A stretch of 64,000 nucleotides of DNA, taken from NCBI GenBank assembly GCA_947176505.1, contig CAMWQW010000003.1, positions 173,874 to 237,873 on the forward strand. Direction: 5' to 3'. The notes beneath the pieces are model-generated. The model was not told the origin of the DNA. It did no database searches and saw only the letters and a list, made by a program, of their open reading frames with translations. Positions within the stretch are counted from its first letter, which is position 1. Every line of letters starts with the position of its first letter. A program made the position numbers and the translations under genes. Shown here one piece after another: positions 9,396 through 17,965 of this stretch. The stretch is from an uncultured Lachnospiraceae bacterium. GTDB taxonomy: Bacteria; Bacillota; Clostridia; Lachnospirales; Lachnospiraceae.

Positions 9396-10682
9396 ATGAC
9401 AACTGACACAGAACAGTTACAGACACCCTATTTCGTTATAGACGAACCGATTCTACAGCGTTATTACGATATGCTGGTGGAATCGTTGTCCTCCAACTGG
9501 AATAATTATCTGATAGGCTATTCTTTTAAGACTAACTCTCTGCCGTGGCTTGTTTCTTACGTTAAGAAAAGAGGCGCATACGCTGAAGTCGTGTCGGAAG
9601 ACGAATACAGCCTCGCGAAATATATGGGTTACCGCAATGACGAGATTATCTACAACGGTCCTTACAAGGGTCAGCAATCTTTCTGCGACGTGCTCCTTGC
9701 AGGCGGTGTCGTCAATCTCGACTCCATGCAGGAAATCCGTTGGTTGACCAATTTAGTCAATTTGCATCCCGACAAACCTTTTGAAGTCGGCATCCGTGCT
9801 AATTTTAATTTAGAACAAATGTGTCCCGGAGAGACAACTATGGGCGAAGTCAGCGGCCGCTTCGGTTTCTGTTATGAAACAGGTAAATTTGCCGAAGCTC
9901 TTAAGATACTCCGCAGTCTTTCCAATGTATCTGTGACAGGACTGCATCTGCATTCCAGCAGCAAGTCACGGAGCGTCAATATTTTCCGTTCTATTGCCCG
10001 CATGGCATGTCAGTTAAAAACAGAATTTGACTTAAATCTGAAATACGTTGACCTTGGCGGAGGCTACTGCGGCGGCATGGAAGGCAGACCAGAATACCCC
10101 GACTATTTCCCCGTCGTTGCCGAAGAACTTCGCGAATGCTTTACTCCGGAAGAGACGATGTTGATTGTGGAACCGGGCATTTCCCTAATTTCCAAATGTA
10201 CTGCCTTCGTGACAAGCGTTTTTGATACCCGCGACATCAAAGGCACGCGATATGTGATGACTGACGGAAGCCGTTTCAACATTGACCCGACGATGATTAA
10301 ATCATCTCATTTATTCCATGTGGAGTATACAACGAATTATGGTGAGTCTTGCGCCGATAACGATGAGAGCGGCGTCTCCTCCCGTTCCGTCTTTGGTTCG
10401 GCTCAAAACAACTGCGATTCGCGTCCGGATATCAGCCAGCAGATTATCAGCGGATTTACCTGCATGGAAGTGGACAGACTCTTCACTTACAAGGATCAGC
10501 CCGAACTCATTCCCGGCGACCGCATTATCTATGAAAATGTCGGCGGATACACGATGAGTTTAAATCCGCTTTTTATTCAATATTTCCCTGCCGTATATGT
10601 GAAAAACGGCGATGAGATGCGTATGGTGCGTAAAAAGTGGACGCCTGCCGAATATGTGCAGGGAAGCGAGTGGGAAATGTAG
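9396..10682 (+). CDS. LysA-like fold-type III PLP-dependent decarboxylase
   Basis: A 428-residue protein of the diaminopimelate/ornithine decarboxylase group (alanine-racemase-like barrel plus beta domain). The PLP lysine is in GYSFKTN (K45); H184/H186 in TGLHLHSSS, the phosphate-binding VDLGGGYCGG (GGG 221-223) and IVEPG (259-261) are in order. The C-terminal domain has GFTCMEVDRLF, where the catalytic cysteine of the family is expected, and NVGGYTMSLN. All active-site elements look intact. The substrate is unknown: it is not clearly LysA, since it stands in a glycan locus directly before an ATP-grasp ligase (17-base gap). I infer that it makes or modifies an amine or amino acid that the ligase then joins to a sugar or peptide. 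The start is preceded by AAAGGCGG. Confidence 0.85.
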   Translation: MTTDTEQLQTPYFVIDEPILQRYYDMLVESLSSNWNNYLIGYSFKTNSLPWLVSYVKKRGAYAEVVSEDEYSLAKYMGYRNDEIIYNGPYKGQQSFCDVLLAGGVVNLDSMQEIRWLTNLVNLHPDKPFEVGIRANFNLEQMCPGETTMGEVSGRFGFCYETGKFAEALKILRSLSNVSVTGLHLHSSSKSRSVNIFRSIARMACQLKTEFDLNLKYVDLGGGYCGGMEGRPEYPDYFPVVAEELRECFTPEETMLIVEPGISLISKCTAFVTSVFDTRDIKGTRYVMTDGSRFNIDPTMIKSSHLFHVEYTTNYGESCADNDESGVSSRSVFGSAQNNCDSRPDISQQIISGFTCMEVDRLFTYKDQPELIPGDRIIYENVGGYTMSLNPLFIQYFPAVYVKNGDEMRMVRKKWTPAEYVQGSEWEM

Positions 10683-10699
10683 AAAGGCATATCAACATC

Positions 10700-11689
10700 A
10701 TGGAAAACAATATCAATATTCTAATATTAAGCTGTGGCACGAGAAATCTTCTGATTCGATATTTTAAGGAACCGCAAAACGGTATCGGCAGGGTAATCGG
10801 CACAGACTGTAGTGTCTATGCACCTGCACTGTACGAAGCAGACGCACATTACATTGTGCCCCGTATGACCAATCCCGGTTATCTCGACACAATCCTCGAT
10901 ATCTGCCATAAAGAAAAAATACATGCCGTTCTACCTTTGCAGGAAGACGAGTTGTATCTGATTGCCTCCCACCGCAGCCTGTTCGAAGATGCCGGTATCA
11001 CCCCCATTGTTTCGGAGGCAGAAACCGTCAATTTGTGCCGCGATAAATACGCCTTTTATCAATATCTGAAGCAACATGGCTTTCCTGCCATTACGAGCTG
11101 TGACAGCTTCGAGTCATTTATGAAGGAATCCGCATCCGGCAATATGAAGCTTCCGGTCTTTATCAAACCAACTCACGGCTGCGGCAGTATCGGTATACAG
11201 AAAGTGGACCATCCGGGTCTGCTGGAAGCTCTCTGCAAATATCAAGATAATATGGACGATTCCTATATTATTCAGAATTATGCTGACGGCGAAGAATTTG
11301 GCGCAGATATCTATGTTGATTTGCTGACAAAAAAGCCTGTATCTATTTTTGTCAAAAAGAAGCTGCGGATGCGTGCAGGCGAAACGGAGAAGTCCGTTTC
11401 TTACCGGGATGATAAGCTTTTTGAATTGATTGAGAAAACAATAGAACCGCTAAAGTTAGCCGGTCCTGTTGATATGGATATTTTCTGTATTGACGGGCAG
11501 TATTATATTTCCGAGATTAACCCCCGTTTCGGCGGCGGCTACCCTCATGCCTACAACTGCGGCATAAACTTCCCTCACCTGATTGCCGAAAATATTGCCG
11601 GAAGGGCAAACGAAAGGAACATCGGCAATTACGAAGAGGGCGCGTGCATGTTAAAATACACGGATTTGACAATGCGGAAATTATCCTGA
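10700..11689 (+). CDS. ATP-grasp ligase, carbamoyl-phosphate-synthase-like
   Basis: About 329 residues with an N-terminal Rossmann-like preATP domain (INILILSCGTRN) and an ATP-grasp core: KYAFYQYLKQHGFPAI, the nucleotide lysine block PVFIKPTHGCGS, the acidic DGEEFGADIYVD and the metal-binding EINPRFGGGYPHAYN. This is the CarB/PylC-like branch that forms acyl-phosphate intermediates and joins a carboxylate to an amine. The ATG at 10700 falls 17 bases after the decarboxylase stop, with AGAAAGG 12 bases before it; an ATG at 10637 would overlap the upstream gene and adds residues outside the fold. Pairing with a decarboxylase suggests two steps of one pathway, for example amide formation on an amino sugar. 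The substrate cannot be named. Confidence 0.85.
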   Translation: MENNINILILSCGTRNLLIRYFKEPQNGIGRVIGTDCSVYAPALYEADAHYIVPRMTNPGYLDTILDICHKEKIHAVLPLQEDELYLIASHRSLFEDAGITPIVSEAETVNLCRDKYAFYQYLKQHGFPAITSCDSFESFMKESASGNMKLPVFIKPTHGCGSIGIQKVDHPGLLEALCKYQDNMDDSYIIQNYADGEEFGADIYVDLLTKKPVSIFVKKKLRMRAGETEKSVSYRDDKLFELIEKTIEPLKLAGPVDMDIFCIDGQYYISEINPRFGGGYPHAYNCGINFPHLIAENIAGRANERNIGNYEEGACMLKYTDLTMRKLS

Positions 11690-11706
11690 TACAGCCCTTA
11701 CATCCC

Positions 11707-12756
11707 TCACCGTATCATCTCCCATGTCAGCGGAGTACCCATTTCGACATCACATACAATGGTTTTACCCAGAACTTCCTCATAATACATGGTGTGAAGT
11801 CCTTCGTGAGGTCGGATGGATCGCACATTGTCAGGCGTCAGCTTCTCTCCCGCCTTAATATCTTTCACCACAAAAAGCGACCGGGAACCGTGACGCTCTT
11901 TCTCCTGTTTTTCGGTCAGCTTGTATTCCGGTACCCCCAGCGCCTTCTCGACGATACGGATATTCGTAACCATCTCTTTAAATTCCTCCGGTTCCATAGA
12001 AAAGGCTCCATCCGGACCGCCATCCGACCGTCTAAGCGTCAAATGTTTCTCCACCATCTTAATTCCAAGCGCCGCTGCTGCCACCGGTACCACGCTTCCC
12101 ATAGAATGATCGGACAGTCCTACCGGGCAGTCATAAGTCTTTGCCAACGTAGGAATCATTTTCAGGTTAATCTCCTCGTAGGGCGTCGGGTAAGCCGACA
12201 CACATTTAAGGAGCATCACTTCATCGTTGCCTTCTTCCCGGCATACGTCGAGCGCGCGCTCAATATCCTCAACATGCGCCACCCCAGTTGCCAGTATGAT
12301 TGGTCTGTGCGTTCCTGCCGCCCTGCGGATTAAGGGAATATCGTTAATCTCATAAGAAGCAATCTTATATGCCGGCATATTGCATTCCTTCATAAAGTCT
12401 ACCGCCGCAAAATCAAATGGCGAGGAAAAACAATCCATCCCAAGCCCTTCGGCAATTTCTTTTAATTTCGGCTGCCATTCCCACGGGGTGGAAGCTTCCT
12501 GATACAACTGATATTCTGTCATGCCATCCCATAGTCCGCCATGGTTTACGAAACATTCCTTATCACTATTCACTGACAGGCTGTCCGCCGTATAAGTCTG
12601 CAATTTGACGGCGTCTGCTCCCGCTTCCTTCGCCGCGTGAATAATTTCTACCGCCCTGTCGTAGTCTTTGAGATGATTTCCCGACATCTCCGCCACACAG
12701 AAACAAGGCTGGTTTTCACCTACCATTCTGCTACCGATTTTAAACTCTTTCTTCAT
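11707..12756 (-). CDS. pseI: Pseudaminic acid synthase
   Basis: A 349-residue NeuB-family synthase that condenses 6-deoxy-AltdiNAc with phosphoenolpyruvate to give pseudaminic acid. The TIM-barrel part follows Helicobacter PseI closely: CVAEMSGNH, GADAVKLQTYTADSL, GGLWDGM, YQEASTPWEW, FSSPFD, KIASYEINDIPLI and LLKCVSAYP. LSDHSMGS and MVEKHLTL follow. Residues from about 285 form the C-terminal SAF/antifreeze-like domain (SLFVVKDIKAGEKLT, IRPHEGLHT). These matches favour pseudaminate over sialate or legionaminate synthase. The ATG at 12756 is used; a GTG three codons earlier is possible. It follows pseF on the same strand. Confidence 0.93.
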   Translation of the reverse strand: MKKEFKIGSRMVGENQPCFCVAEMSGNHLKDYDRAVEIIHAAKEAGADAVKLQTYTADSLSVNSDKECFVNHGGLWDGMTEYQLYQEASTPWEWQPKLKEIAEGLGMDCFSSPFDFAAVDFMKECNMPAYKIASYEINDIPLIRRAAGTHRPIILATGVAHVEDIERALDVCREEGNDEVMLLKCVSAYPTPYEEINLKMIPTLAKTYDCPVGLSDHSMGSVVPVAAAALGIKMVEKHLTLRRSDGGPDGAFSMEPEEFKEMVTNIRIVEKALGVPEYKLTEKQEKERHGSRSLFVVKDIKAGEKLTPDNVRSIRPHEGLHTMYYEEVLGKTIVCDVEMGTPLTWEMIR

Positions 12757-12833
12757 ATTCTGCACCCGCCTTGCTTATCTCCACGTTTCAAATCATGTAC
12801 CTCTCGCCTTCATTCATGAAACCGTTTCGGTAC

Positions 12834-13523
12834 TCACTTCTCCATCATCTTCCTGTACTTTAACTCCGCAATCTCCCAGTCATCAGGATTATCAATATCC
12901 TGCACTTCCAGTTCGCTCATGATTATCGGTACCATGTGCGGCAGATCCGTTGTCTTATACTCCATAAAAAGATCCGCCTTACAGCAATAAAACTGCCCAC
13001 AGTCATGATAATACGGCTCCAGATCCTGCGAGCGTGTCGTGGCATACTCCTGCCATTTCATGCGCAGTTCACCGTCTTCATTAAGTACCATGCAGCGTTG
13101 CGGCGGAAAAGAAAATGGCACCACCGGCATAACGGAGTCCGCCTGTTCCAGCATCTTCATTGCTCTCTGCAGTTTCTCCGCCGTCACAAACGGCGCCGTA
13201 GGATAGATACAGCACAGTGCATCAAACTCCCTGCCCTGCTTCTTATATGCAGTCATCACTTCCATCAGCACATCATCGGTGGAAGCATAATCTCCCGCAC
13301 TTGCGCTGCTGCGCATAAAAGGCACCTTTGCCCCTGCTTTTCTTGCCACTTCAGCAATTTCTTCGTCGTCCGTAGACACCATCACCTCGTCAAAAATGCC
13401 CGAACCAAGCGCCGCTTCTACGGAATATACTATAATCGGTTTGCCGCAAAACTCTTTTATATTTTTACGCGGTATTCTCTTGCTGCCTCCTCTGGCAGTG
13501 ATGATTGCTATCGCTGAACTCAT
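12834..13523 (-). CDS. pseF: Pseudaminic acid cytidylyltransferase
   Basis: A 229-residue CMP-sugar synthetase of the NeuA/PseF/KdsB family. The CTP-binding motif ARGGSKRIPRKN starts at residue 10. It is followed by GKPIIVYSVEAAL, the VSTDDEEIAEVA strand, CCIYPTAPFV and the metal-binding region near EVQDIDNPDDWEIAE. PseF activates pseudaminic acid as CMP-Pse for a glycosyltransferase. It is the first gene of a two-gene unit with pseI. A candidate promoter (13616-13644) and GGAG ten bases before the ATG support the start. The assignment to pseudaminate rather than sialate rests mainly on the surrounding Pse genes. Confidence 0.92.
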   Translation of the reverse strand: MSSAIAIITARGGSKRIPRKNIKEFCGKPIIVYSVEAALGSGIFDEVMVSTDDEEIAEVARKAGAKVPFMRSSASAGDYASTDDVLMEVMTAYKKQGREFDALCCIYPTAPFVTAEKLQRAMKMLEQADSVMPVVPFSFPPQRCMVLNEDGELRMKWQEYATTRSQDLEPYYHDCGQFYCCKADLFMEYKTTDLPHMVPIIMSELEVQDIDNPDDWEIAELKYRKMMEK

Positions 13524-13615
13524 GTGTTTCTCACTCCTATGTTAGTCTTTACGACCGTTCACATCCAATGTTTGCTTCCCATCCACATGACTTGTTGTAC
13601 GCGGAAATCAACGGT

Positions 13616-13644
13616 ATTATAACACTTTTTCTTTTTAAAGTCTA
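13616..13644 (-). promoter_or_regulatory. Candidate sigma-A promoter for pseF-pseI
   Basis: On the minus strand TAGACT is followed after 17 bases by a perfect TATAAT. Transcription would start near base 13609, leaving an untranslated leader of roughly 85 bases before pseF. The assignment is by sequence match only. Confidence 0.55.
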
Positions 13645-13755
13645 TGAAATGAAACAGCAAAATACCCTTCGCAGCTTATTCTTTTGGAAGTGTATTTCAT
13701 TGAATTGGAACGTGTATACAAATATTTTTATATAATAATACATATAATATAATTG

Positions 13756-13908
13756 CTGAAAGCACCATATAAAATGGCGTTCCCATCAGTAATCAAGTTG
13801 CTTTGCTTGACAAGATAACTTAGCCATGATATAGTGTTTTCAGTGATCGTGTTGCGGATACCTGTGAGGCCCGCGACCTAGAGAAGCTCCTGCGGGAGCT
13901 TTCTTTTT
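13756..13908 (+). ncRNA. Structured RNA upstream of the Abi_2 gene, ending in a terminator (abiF-type RNA candidate)
   Basis: This gene-free stretch folds compactly by eye. A 10-bp closing helix pairs CTGAAAGCAC (13756-13765) with GTGTTTTCAG (13834-13843) with one G-U pair, and may extend through ATAT. Inside it ATGGC (13774-13778) pairs with GCCAT (13823-13827), and TCAAG (13793-13797) with CTTGA (13806-13810). A second domain pairs GTTGCGG (13851-13857) with CCGCGAC (13871-13877). It ends in a terminator hairpin AAGCTCC/GGAGCTT (13884-13901) with a TGCG loop and TCTTTTTT. TATAAT-like boxes lie at 13731-13736 and 13743-13748. Conserved RNAs upstream of abiF genes have been reported from comparative genomics; I infer this is one, or a functional analogue. 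It could be the RNA partner or a regulator of the HEPN-like protein downstream. Confidence 0.6.
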
Positions 13909-13922
13909 TATCGGGAGACTTT

Positions 13923-14882
13923 ATGTGTACTACAAACGACAAACCTTTTTTAACATACGAACAGCAACTCAAGAAATTAAAAAGTAAAGGACTTACAATC
14001 GATAACGATGATGACGCGATAGAGCTCTTAAAAAGACATAGTTATTTTGCGCTTATTTCCGGATACAAAAACCCTTTTAAAGCCAAACAAGGTATTTATA
14101 AGCCTCATACAAGTCTGGCAGACATTTATTCTCTGTATACTTTTGACGACACTCTAAGAACGATTATTTTACGGAATATTCTCAAAGTAGAAAAACATAT
14201 CAAATCACTGATTTCCTATTCTTTTTGTGAAACTTACGGGGAAGACCAGCAATTCTACCTTGATAAAACTAAGTACAACTATTCTCCGGAACATCAGGCA
14301 GATATCAGTGATTTAATTGGTCGTTTATCTAAAATTGCCGATAATCCCAAGGACTATTCTTACATACAACATCAATTAAATCGTCACGGCAACATCCCTT
14401 TGTGGGTTATGATGAAAGCACTCCCCATAGGAACTGTATCAAAACTATATAGTTTTTTACCCCAGAGCATTCAAGCCAAAGTCAGTATGGAATTTGAACA
14501 TATTACAGAAAGCGAACTGGTTCGGATGTTAGACTTACTTGCACGCGTTCGCAATGTATGTGCCCACAACGAACGGCTTTTTAATTATCGCTACAAAAAA
14601 GGTGCTATTAACGACACATACATTCATAAACATTTAAATATTCCAAAACTAAATGTACAATATTCCAAGGGAAAACAAGATTTATTTGCCATCATCATTG
14701 TCCTTAAATATCTTCTCAGTCCGCAAGAATTTTCTTGTTTTGTAGATGACCTAGACGATGCTCTGGATACCCTATTAATTTCTACCCGACGATTAGAACG
14801 AACTCAAATGTATAAATATATGGGCTTTCCAACTAATTGGCTTGAAATAAAAGACGCCCCATATTGTAACATTATCGAATAA
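13923..14882 (+). CDS. Abi_2 (AbiD/AbiF) abortive-infection family protein with HEPN-like motif
   Basis: A 319-residue protein with both hallmarks of the Abi_2 family: the N-terminal block LKRHSYFALISGYKNPF (residues 36-52) and the RX4H motif RNVCAHNERLF (R210, H215), which marks HEPN ribonuclease domains. Family members abort phage infection, usually as RNA-cleaving toxins held in check until infection. There is no protein antitoxin beside it; instead the gene begins 15 bases after the terminator of a structured RNA, with GGGAG eight bases before the ATG. It stands alone between pseF-pseI and the beta-galactosidase genes, both on the other strand, which fits a mobile defence gene. Its AT-rich coding sequence differs from its neighbours. 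Confidence 0.9.
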   Translation: MCTTNDKPFLTYEQQLKKLKSKGLTIDNDDDAIELLKRHSYFALISGYKNPFKAKQGIYKPHTSLADIYSLYTFDDTLRTIILRNILKVEKHIKSLISYSFCETYGEDQQFYLDKTKYNYSPEHQADISDLIGRLSKIADNPKDYSYIQHQLNRHGNIPLWVMMKALPIGTVSKLYSFLPQSIQAKVSMEFEHITESELVRMLDLLARVRNVCAHNERLFNYRYKKGAINDTYIHKHLNIPKLNVQYSKGKQDLFAIIIVLKYLLSPQEFSCFVDDLDDALDTLLISTRRLERTQMYKYMGFPTNWLEIKDAPYCNIIE

Positions 14883-14928
14883 CTACACAAAAATTTTATT
14901 TTCTAAAATTCTGATGACACTACATAAC

Positions 14929-14975
14929 AAGGAGTATTGCAAAATCCCAATTTCACCATTTATGCAATACTCCTT
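14929..14975. terminator. Bidirectional terminator between abi and lacM
   Basis: AAGGAGTATTGCA (14929-14941) pairs perfectly with TGCAATACTCCTT (14963-14975) around a 21-base loop, followed by ATTTTA on the plus strand. It separates the convergent Abi and lacM genes and can serve both. Confidence 0.65.
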
Positions 14976-14983
14976 ATTTTATC

Positions 14984-15949
14984 TTACTTCTTCACTCCGC
15001 CAATCCAAAAACCATAATCAATATCTTCTTCCGCACTGATATGATAAGGCGGTTCCACATCAGCACCCCAGCTATTGATACCGCCAACGCCTCTCACCGC
15101 TCCTAAAACAGTCAGTACCGTTCTTCTGGCAGGCGGTAATTCCTCCTGATGGGTCGCATTCTCCAATTCCATTGCAGTATACGGAATACATGCAAATGCA
15201 AAATCTTTACCGCCTTCCGCCCAAAAGCGGATTCCGCTTTCCTTGCTCTCTTTACAGGAATTGTCGAGCACCGTACTACGGTATACATCCACCCACTTCG
15301 TCTGCATATGCACATTGCAGTCCTGAGGCACAAGATATGGTGTCACCGGCAGTCCCTTGATCTCATAAGTGCCGGGCACTCCGCCAGCCATCCTATCCGG
15401 ATAGGTCTCTCCCGACAAGCCCTCATAGCAATATCTGTCTGCGCAGGTCGGCATGACAAACCTCATACCAAACACCGGAAGCTCCGGTAATCCCTTTTTA
15501 CCCTCGTAATGCACCTGAACATGAATATCGCCGCCCGAAATCACTTCATACTTCACCGTGACCTGCGTTGATGGCTGGGTGATTGTCTCATATACATAAG
15601 TAACCGCCGCCCTGTCAGCAGGGACCGCACCTCCATATACATTGTTTGCCGGCGCCATCGGTACGGTAATCGGCGCATCGTCTATCGAAACCGTGATTCC
15701 GACGCATTTAATAAAACAGTCGGCGCCAATCCACATACCGCTCCTTAATGCCAGTCCGCAGCCTCTGTCGTTATCCGTAAGCGCTCTCCAGAACGTTGGC
15801 ATCGGTGACCTGTACAGCCATTCCTTACCATCTCGCACAAGCGATTCCATACCTGCCCTCGCACCGGAAAAAATATAGGAGAATTCTTCACCACGCACGC
15901 CAATGGTAGCATCGCCTACAATCACCTGTAATTTATTCGTGCAATCCAT
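14984..15949 (-). CDS. lacM: Beta-galactosidase small subunit LacM
   Basis: 321 residues equivalent to domain 5 (beta-galactosidase small chain) of LacZ. It opens like Lactobacillus LacM (TNKLQVIVGDATIGVRGEEF) and contains MPTFWRALTDNDRG, the conserved small-chain block, then LSGETYPDR and YLVPQDCNVHMQTKW. LacM complements LacL to form an active heterodimer for hydrolysis of lactose and other beta-galactosides. Its start overlaps the end of lacL by 17 bases in another frame, the arrangement found in lactobacilli, so this is a true two-subunit enzyme and not a frameshifted lacZ. It is the last gene of the transporter-lacL-lacM unit and is followed by a terminator. Confidence 0.93.
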   Translation of the reverse strand: MDCTNKLQVIVGDATIGVRGEEFSYIFSGARAGMESLVRDGKEWLYRSPMPTFWRALTDNDRGCGLALRSGMWIGADCFIKCVGITVSIDDAPITVPMAPANNVYGGAVPADRAAVTYVYETITQPSTQVTVKYEVISGGDIHVQVHYEGKKGLPELPVFGMRFVMPTCADRYCYEGLSGETYPDRMAGGVPGTYEIKGLPVTPYLVPQDCNVHMQTKWVDVYRSTVLDNSCKESKESGIRFWAEGGKDFAFACIPYTAMELENATHQEELPPARRTVLTVLGAVRGVGGINSWGADVEPPYHISAEEDIDYGFWIGGVKK

Positions 15950-17828
15950 AGTAGTACTTCACCTCCTGTATAGCCGGTTTCTCTGTCCTGTCCGCAAACA
16001 CAATACCATTACCGGAAAATTCATAATTACTCGGTCTGTCATCGAAGTCGCCTCCATAGCACAGCACTTTTTGACCCGTCACTCTATCTTGCGCATAAAC
16101 CGCCTGATCGATATAATCCCATATAAATCCGCCTTGGTACATCTCAAAACGGTCCAGTAAATCAATATAAGATTTCATACCGCCGATAGAATTACCCATA
16201 TCATGCATATATTCACACAGAATAAAAGGTTTCTTCGGATTGTTCTCAAGATACTTTACGATATCATCGGGCGTCGCATACATGCGGCTCTCCACTTCCG
16301 AAACCGTATCCTCATAAGTGCGGTCATAAATCACACCCTCATAATGAACAATCCTGCCATCGTCCTTTTCCTTGAAAAAGGTCTGCATCGCCTCTATGTC
16401 GTCACCCACATAAGACTCGTTACCAAGCGACCAGAAAAGGATGGACGGATGGTTCTTAAATGTCTCAAAATTGCTCCTCGCTCTGTCCACAACCGCCTCT
16501 TTCCACTCCGGAACGCTGCCCGGCACATTCCAAGAAGCCTCCACGGCATCCTTCTGCCATGAGCCGTGGCTTTCCAAATTTGTCTCCGACATTACATAGA
16601 TACCGTTCCGGTCGCACAATTCATACCACGCAAGCTGATCCGGATAGTGGCAGGTACGCACGGCGTTGATGTTGTTACGCTTAAAGCATTCGATATCCCA
16701 TTCCATATCCTCCATGGTGATGCATCTTCCGCCTTCCGCGCTCCATTCATGCCGGTTAACGCCGTTTATGATCAGTCTTTTACCGTTAAACATAATGACT
16801 TTATTACAAATCTCGATATGGCGGAACCCTATCTCGCACGATATAACTTCTGCCACACTGCCTTGTTCATCGCGCAGCGTGATAATCAGCTTGTACAAAT
16901 ACGGATCACTATTGCTCCACGGGTTGACTTTCTCCAATGTCTGAGGTGGCAGTTCTGTTTCCGTTCCTGCCGGAAGTTCACCTTTCAGGCACACACCACC
17001 CTCTCTGTCAACCATAACATACTCCGCAACAGCTTTCTCCACGCCCGTGTCTTTCTGCCCCGAAACTTTCAACTCGAAAGACACCGTACCTGCCTGCGTA
17101 TCCGGTGAAAATACAGGTTTCACCCATACGTCTTCCACATGCAGCGCCGGTTTAGCATAAAGAATTACATCCCTGTAGATTCCAGAGAAACGGAAAAAAT
17201 CCTGATCCTCTAAATATGCCGCCGTACTGTTCTTATACACCTCCACCGCAAGCAGATTGCCGCTCTCCTTAATATAAGGTGTCAAATCAAATTCCGACGG
17301 TGTAAAGCTGTCTTCCGCATAACCCACAAACTCTCCGTTCAGCCATACATAAATCGCCTGTTCCGCACCTTCAAAACGAATACAGACTCTTTTGCCCCGA
17401 AGTCCTTCCTCCAGATCAAAGCTCTTACGATAAGAACCAACCGGATTGTATTCCGCTTCACTGAATGACCCTTCTTCCGTCTTGTCTTTTCCTAAAGCAT
17501 ACGCCGGACGGCGATATACCTTGCCTTCCCACGGATACAACGTATTGATATAATGTATCTTGTCATATCCTGCCATCTCTATATGACAAGGCACTTGTAT
17601 TTCTCCGAATCCGTCCGCATTATAATCCGTCTGATAGAAATCCGCCGGGCGGCTCATAGGATTCTTGGAATACGCAAACTGCCACGTCCCGTTCAAAGAT
17701 TGGCAAAGAGAACTTTCCTGCCGCTCCATTTCCTCGGCAGATGCATAGAATTTATGATCGCTGTGCGCCGGAATCTGACCCACGCGAAATGTCTGCGGAT
17801 CATCCAGCCACTTGATATCAGGCTGCAT
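15933..17828 (-). CDS. lacL: Beta-galactosidase large subunit LacL (GH2)
   Basis: 631 residues covering the sugar-binding jelly roll, the immunoglobulin-like domain and the GH2 TIM barrel. The acid/base glutamate is in SLGNESY (E471) and the nucleophile in ILCEYMHDMGN (E539); GVNRHEW and RTCHYPD are the substrate-pocket blocks. The protein starts MQPDIKWLDDPQTFRVGQIPAH, matching LacL starts, and the ATG at 17828 has GAGGAGGG a few bases upstream; in-frame codons up to 17945 are not part of the protein. It needs LacM, encoded immediately downstream, for domain 5. No signal peptide is present, so it acts in the cytoplasm on sugar brought in by the ABC permeases upstream. Confidence 0.95.
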   Translation of the reverse strand: MQPDIKWLDDPQTFRVGQIPAHSDHKFYASAEEMERQESSLCQSLNGTWQFAYSKNPMSRPADFYQTDYNADGFGEIQVPCHIEMAGYDKIHYINTLYPWEGKVYRRPAYALGKDKTEEGSFSEAEYNPVGSYRKSFDLEEGLRGKRVCIRFEGAEQAIYVWLNGEFVGYAEDSFTPSEFDLTPYIKESGNLLAVEVYKNSTAAYLEDQDFFRFSGIYRDVILYAKPALHVEDVWVKPVFSPDTQAGTVSFELKVSGQKDTGVEKAVAEYVMVDREGGVCLKGELPAGTETELPPQTLEKVNPWSNSDPYLYKLIITLRDEQGSVAEVISCEIGFRHIEICNKVIMFNGKRLIINGVNRHEWSAEGGRCITMEDMEWDIECFKRNNINAVRTCHYPDQLAWYELCDRNGIYVMSETNLESHGSWQKDAVEASWNVPGSVPEWKEAVVDRARSNFETFKNHPSILFWSLGNESYVGDDIEAMQTFFKEKDDGRIVHYEGVIYDRTYEDTVSEVESRMYATPDDIVKYLENNPKKPFILCEYMHDMGNSIGGMKSYIDLLDRFEMYQGGFIWDYIDQAVYAQDRVTGQKVLCYGGDFDDRPSNYEFSGNGIVFADRTEKPAIQEVKYYYGLHE

Positions 17829-17965
17829 AATATAGCCCTCCTCTCCTAATTTACAATGAAAAACTTTATTTGTTGCCCTTTCATACATATCTATAATCAG
17901 AGGGCGCCTGCGCCACATGCAATCCGCCCTCTTATTACACTCCAATAGCTATCGTTTTTCTCAAC

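Noticed and set aside
11644-12333. Plus-strand open frame of 229 codons
   Set aside because: Antisense shadow of pseI; its composition and lack of a start signal argue against coding.
11707-13523. Sialic acid or legionaminic acid synthesis (NeuB/NeuA, LegI/LegF)
   Set aside because: The synthase follows PseI-type motifs throughout, and PseB, PseC and PseG are present; no NeuC/LegG or LegB/LegC homologue was seen.
14984-17828. A beta-galactosidase broken by a frameshift
   Set aside because: Each part has its own start with a ribosome binding site and complete ends by comparison with LacL and LacM, and the 17-base overlap is the known arrangement of the heterodimeric enzyme.
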